Positions 61,974 to 64,000 of a stretch of DNA of 64,000 nt are shown here, piece after piece; position 1 is the stretch's first letter; each line of letters begins with the position of its first letter. The stretch lies in the NCBI GenBank assembly GCA_052387255.1, contig JBQTJI010000008.1:62001-126000 (forward strand), read 5' to 3'. A program made the translations under genes and the position numbers. The notes under the pieces were generated by a model that did no database searches, was not told where the DNA came from, and saw only the letters and a list, made by a program, of their open reading frames with translations. The stretch is from JBBQXK01 sp052387255 (GTDB taxonomy: Bacteria > Pseudomonadota > Alphaproteobacteria > Rhodobacterales > Rhodobacteraceae).

Positions 61974-63146
61974 CTACCGCTCCCGCAGCGCCTCGCGCGA
62001 TTTCCACAGGGGCTTCAGCAGATAGGTCAGCACCGTCTTGCCGCCGGTCTGCAACTCGACCTCGGCCTGCATGCCGGGGCGGATCTCGATGCCCCCCGCC
62101 CGTCCCGTCCGGCTGGCGGGGTCGACCTTCAGCGTCACCTTGTAGTGCGGATCGCCGTCGGCCCGCCCCGACCGTTCGTCGCGAAAGATGTCCGCCGACA
62201 CCACCACCACCTCGGCCTCGAGCGTGCCCCAGGCGGTATAGTCATAGGCCGACAGCTTGACCGTGGCCTTCTGCCCCACCCGCACCGCCGCGATGTTGGC
62301 CGGGTCGACCCGCGCCTCGATCACCATGGCCTCGTCCAGGGGCGCGATCTGCAGGATCTCCTCGCCGGGCCGCACCACGCCGCCGATGGTCGTCACCGAC
62401 AGCCGGTTCACCACCCCGCGCATGGGCGCGACCAGAACCGTCCGGCGCAACTGGTCCTCCGCCGCCGTCAGCCCCTGCGTCAGCGCCGCAATCTCGGCCA
62501 ACGTGCGCGAATACTCGGTCGCTTGGTCCAACGCGCCCTGCGTCACGATGTCGGAATGGCGGTTCTCGGCGTCGCGGAACACCTTGCGCACCCGCGTCAC
62601 CTCGATCAGCGGCACCAGTTCGCGCGCCAGCATCGTCTCCATCAGGTCCATCTCGGTCGCGGCCTGCGCCATCACCTGCCGCGCCCCCTCGGCCCTTGCG
62701 GAAAGGTCCGCCGCCCGCGCCGCCAGCAACGCCTTCTCCGAGGCGACGATCCCCGGCAGCCGCGCCGACAGCGCGACCGGCACCTCGAACCCGTCCGCCC
62801 CCGCCATCTCGGCCTCCAGCCGCAGGCGGCGGATGTCCAGCGCGGCGATCTGGTCGCGCAATTCGTCCACGCGCGACTGGTACAGCGTGCCGTGCAGCCG
62901 CCCCAGCACCTGGCCTGCCGCCACCTCCTGCCCCTCGGCCACGTCCAGTTCGGCCAGGATGCCGCCCTCCAGGTTCTGGATGATCTGCGGGCGCGACGAC
63001 GACACCACCTGACCCGGCGCGCGCACGATCTCGTCCACCCAGGCCAGTGCCGCCCAGACCAGGAACAGCACCACGCTGCCGACGATGATCCAGATCACCC
63101 GCGACGGACCGCCTGCCCGCTCGTCCGGCGCATCGAAGGTGGTCAT
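61974..63146 (-). CDS. HlyD-family type I secretion adaptor
   Basis: The 390-residue protein has a cytoplasmic tail, one membrane helix (about 18-38), a barrel-sandwich lipoyl-like part (GQVVSSSRPQIIQNLEGGIL and MRGVVNRLSVTTIGGVV), a long coiled coil (about 90-220) and a beta-barrel end. It is a LapC/HlyD-like periplasmic adaptor linking the inner-membrane ABC exporter to a TolC-like channel. It overlaps the ABC gene by 4 bases (ATGA). Confidence 0.92.
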   Translation of the reverse strand: MTTFDAPDERAGGPSRVIWIIVGSVVLFLVWAALAWVDEIVRAPGQVVSSSRPQIIQNLEGGILAELDVAEGQEVAAGQVLGRLHGTLYQSRVDELRDQIAALDIRRLRLEAEMAGADGFEVPVALSARLPGIVASEKALLAARAADLSARAEGARQVMAQAATEMDLMETMLARELVPLIEVTRVRKVFRDAENRHSDIVTQGALDQATEYSRTLAEIAALTQGLTAAEDQLRRTVLVAPMRGVVNRLSVTTIGGVVRPGEEILQIAPLDEAMVIEARVDPANIAAVRVGQKATVKLSAYDYTAWGTLEAEVVVVSADIFRDERSGRADGDPHYKVTLKVDPASRTGRAGGIEIRPGMQAEVELQTGGKTVLTYLLKPLWKSREALRER

Positions 63147-64000
63147 CCCGCCCCCTTCATCAGATGCGCCAGAACCGCGTCGCGCGGCCCGTCGACTGCT
63201 GCCTTTCCGTTCTGCAGGATCACCACGCGGTCGGTCAGCTGCAGGATCGGCACGCGGTGCGTCGCGATCACCGCCGTCCGTCCGCGCAGCCAACCCTGCA
63301 ACCGGCTGACCAGCACGCCCTCCAGCGTCTGGTCCAGCGCCGCTGTCGGTTCGTCCAGGATCACCACCGGCGGGTCCTGCAACCACAGCCGCGCCCAGCC
63401 CAGCGATTGCCGCTGCCCGACCGACAGCCCGGCCCCGCCCTCGTGGATGGGCAGGTCCAGCCCGCGCGGATGGCCCCGAACGAACGGCCCCAGCCCCGCG
63501 AAATCCAGGCCCGCAAGCAGCCGGTCGTCGTCGCGTTCCAGCCCGTGCAGGTTCAGATTGTCGCGCAAGGTGCCCGCGACCAGCCGCACCTCCTGCGCCA
63601 GATAGCCCAGGCCGCGCCGCAGGTCGCGCGGATGGATCTGCCCCATGTCCAGACCGTCCACCAGCACGCGGCCCCCGGTCGCGTCGCTCAACCCCGCCAG
63701 GATGCGCAAGAGCGTCGATTTGCCCGCCCCGTTGGTGCCCAAGACCGCCACATGCTGCCCCGCCGGAATGGCCATTGCCGCGATCTCGATGGTCGGCGGG
63801 GCGTCGGGGGCATAGCGGAACGTCACGCCCCGCAGCTCGAACGCCCCGCCCAGCCGCTCGCGCCGCAGATACGTGCGGCCCGGCTCCTCGGCCTGGGGGG
63901 CACGGGCGATGGCGTCCAGCCCCGCCAGCGCCGCCTTGACGTTGGTCCAGCGCGCGATCAGCCCCGCCAGCCCGGCCAGCGGCCCCAGCGTCCGCCCCGT
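63143..64000 (-). CDS. type I secretion permease/ATPase (LapB-like; N-terminus beyond right edge)
   Basis: The visible 285 residues contain the last transmembrane-domain segment (TLGPLAGLAGLIARWTNVKAAL) and a full nucleotide-binding domain: Walker A GTNGAGKST, signature variant LSVGQRQ, Walker B VVILDEPTAALDQ and switch His in ATHR. These match LapB/RTX-type exporters of large adhesins or proteases. The start lies beyond 64000. The exported protein should lie near, outside the window. Confidence 0.92.
   Translation of the reverse strand, partial: TGRTLGPLAGLAGLIARWTNVKAALAGLDAIARAPQAEEPGRTYLRRERLGGAFELRGVTFRYAPDAPPTIEIAAMAIPAGQHVAVLGTNGAGKSTLLRILAGLSDATGGRVLVDGLDMGQIHPRDLRRGLGYLAQEVRLVAGTLRDNLNLHGLERDDDRLLAGLDFAGLGPFVRGHPRGLDLPIHEGGAGLSVGQRQSLGWARLWLQDPPVVILDEPTAALDQTLEGVLVSRLQGWLRGRTAVIATHRVPILQLTDRVVILQNGKAAVDGPRDAVLAHLMKGAG

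Overview
This GC-rich window has the gene content and the dense, overlapping layout of an alphaproteobacterial chromosome, most likely Rhodobacterales (Rhodobacter/Paracoccus/Tabrizicola-like). Pointers are a small aa3-type oxidase subunit IV, a COQ9 homologue, a TIGR02302/DUF4175-type protein, phaA-phaB, the split ftsE-ftsX, the argH-lipoprotein pair, and GC-rich intergenic palindromes. I could identify no tRNA, rRNA, CRISPR array, insertion sequence or prophage.

Region 1 (1-11.1 kb) is accessory. A divergent promoter near 3.2-3.4 kb separates a minus-strand pair from a plus-strand run. The pair is a four-helix membrane protein and a large alpha-dioxygenase/cyclooxygenase-like heme protein cut by the left edge. 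The run is two coupled unknown proteins that resemble each other, a DyP-type peroxidase, a short catalase-like heme protein with its distal His and proximal Tyr motifs, and a class III nucleotide cyclase with AAA and helical-repeat regions. Three unrelated heme-oxidase superfamilies beside a cyclase could form an undescribed oxylipin or lipid-peroxide system. This is the main candidate novelty.

Region 2 (11.3-26.6 kb) is a sugar-catabolic island around a divergent operator at 22.5-22.6 kb. Leftwards run an FGGY kinase, acetoin-dehydrogenase-like E1 alpha, E1 beta and lipoyl-hydrolase E2, then a ribose-type ABC transporter and a two-subunit dihydroxyacetone-type kinase (dhaK, dhaL). Rightwards run a SorC-type regulator, methylthioribose kinase (mtnK), methylthioribose-1-P isomerase (mtnA) and a class II aldolase. 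The second set matches the dihydroxyacetone-phosphate shunt for methylthioribose or 5-deoxyribose. The first set suggests acyloin or deoxyketose cleavage plus triose phosphorylation.

Region 3 (26.8-61.9 kb) is mostly core genome: lysA, a DUF4175 protein, a zinc-ribbon protein, ftsE-ftsX-plsC, an LptM-like lipoprotein and argH, a TlpA thioredoxin, phaB-phaA, an EAL protein, tag, an EamA exporter, a DUF465 protein, a TrmN6-like methyltransferase, DUF2007, a long-chain prenyl diphosphate synthase, lrp/ald, a GNAT, a lipoprotein, the oxidase subunit, a metallo-hydrolase and acyl-CoA dehydrogenase pair, sua5, an S41-like protein, mscL, greA, ETF-quinone oxidoreductase, a TPR protein with ispE, a barstar-like gene with an internal stop, rpsU, COQ9 and a quinone oxidoreductase.

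Region 4 (61.97 kb to the right edge) is a type I secretion pair: a HlyD/LapC-like adaptor and an LapB-like permease-ATPase cut by the edge. Intergenic spaces hold at least three families of recurring palindromes: a REP-like hairpin in four copies, a long Rhodobacterales-type inverted repeat, and a short terminator-like palindrome on both sides of phaB.
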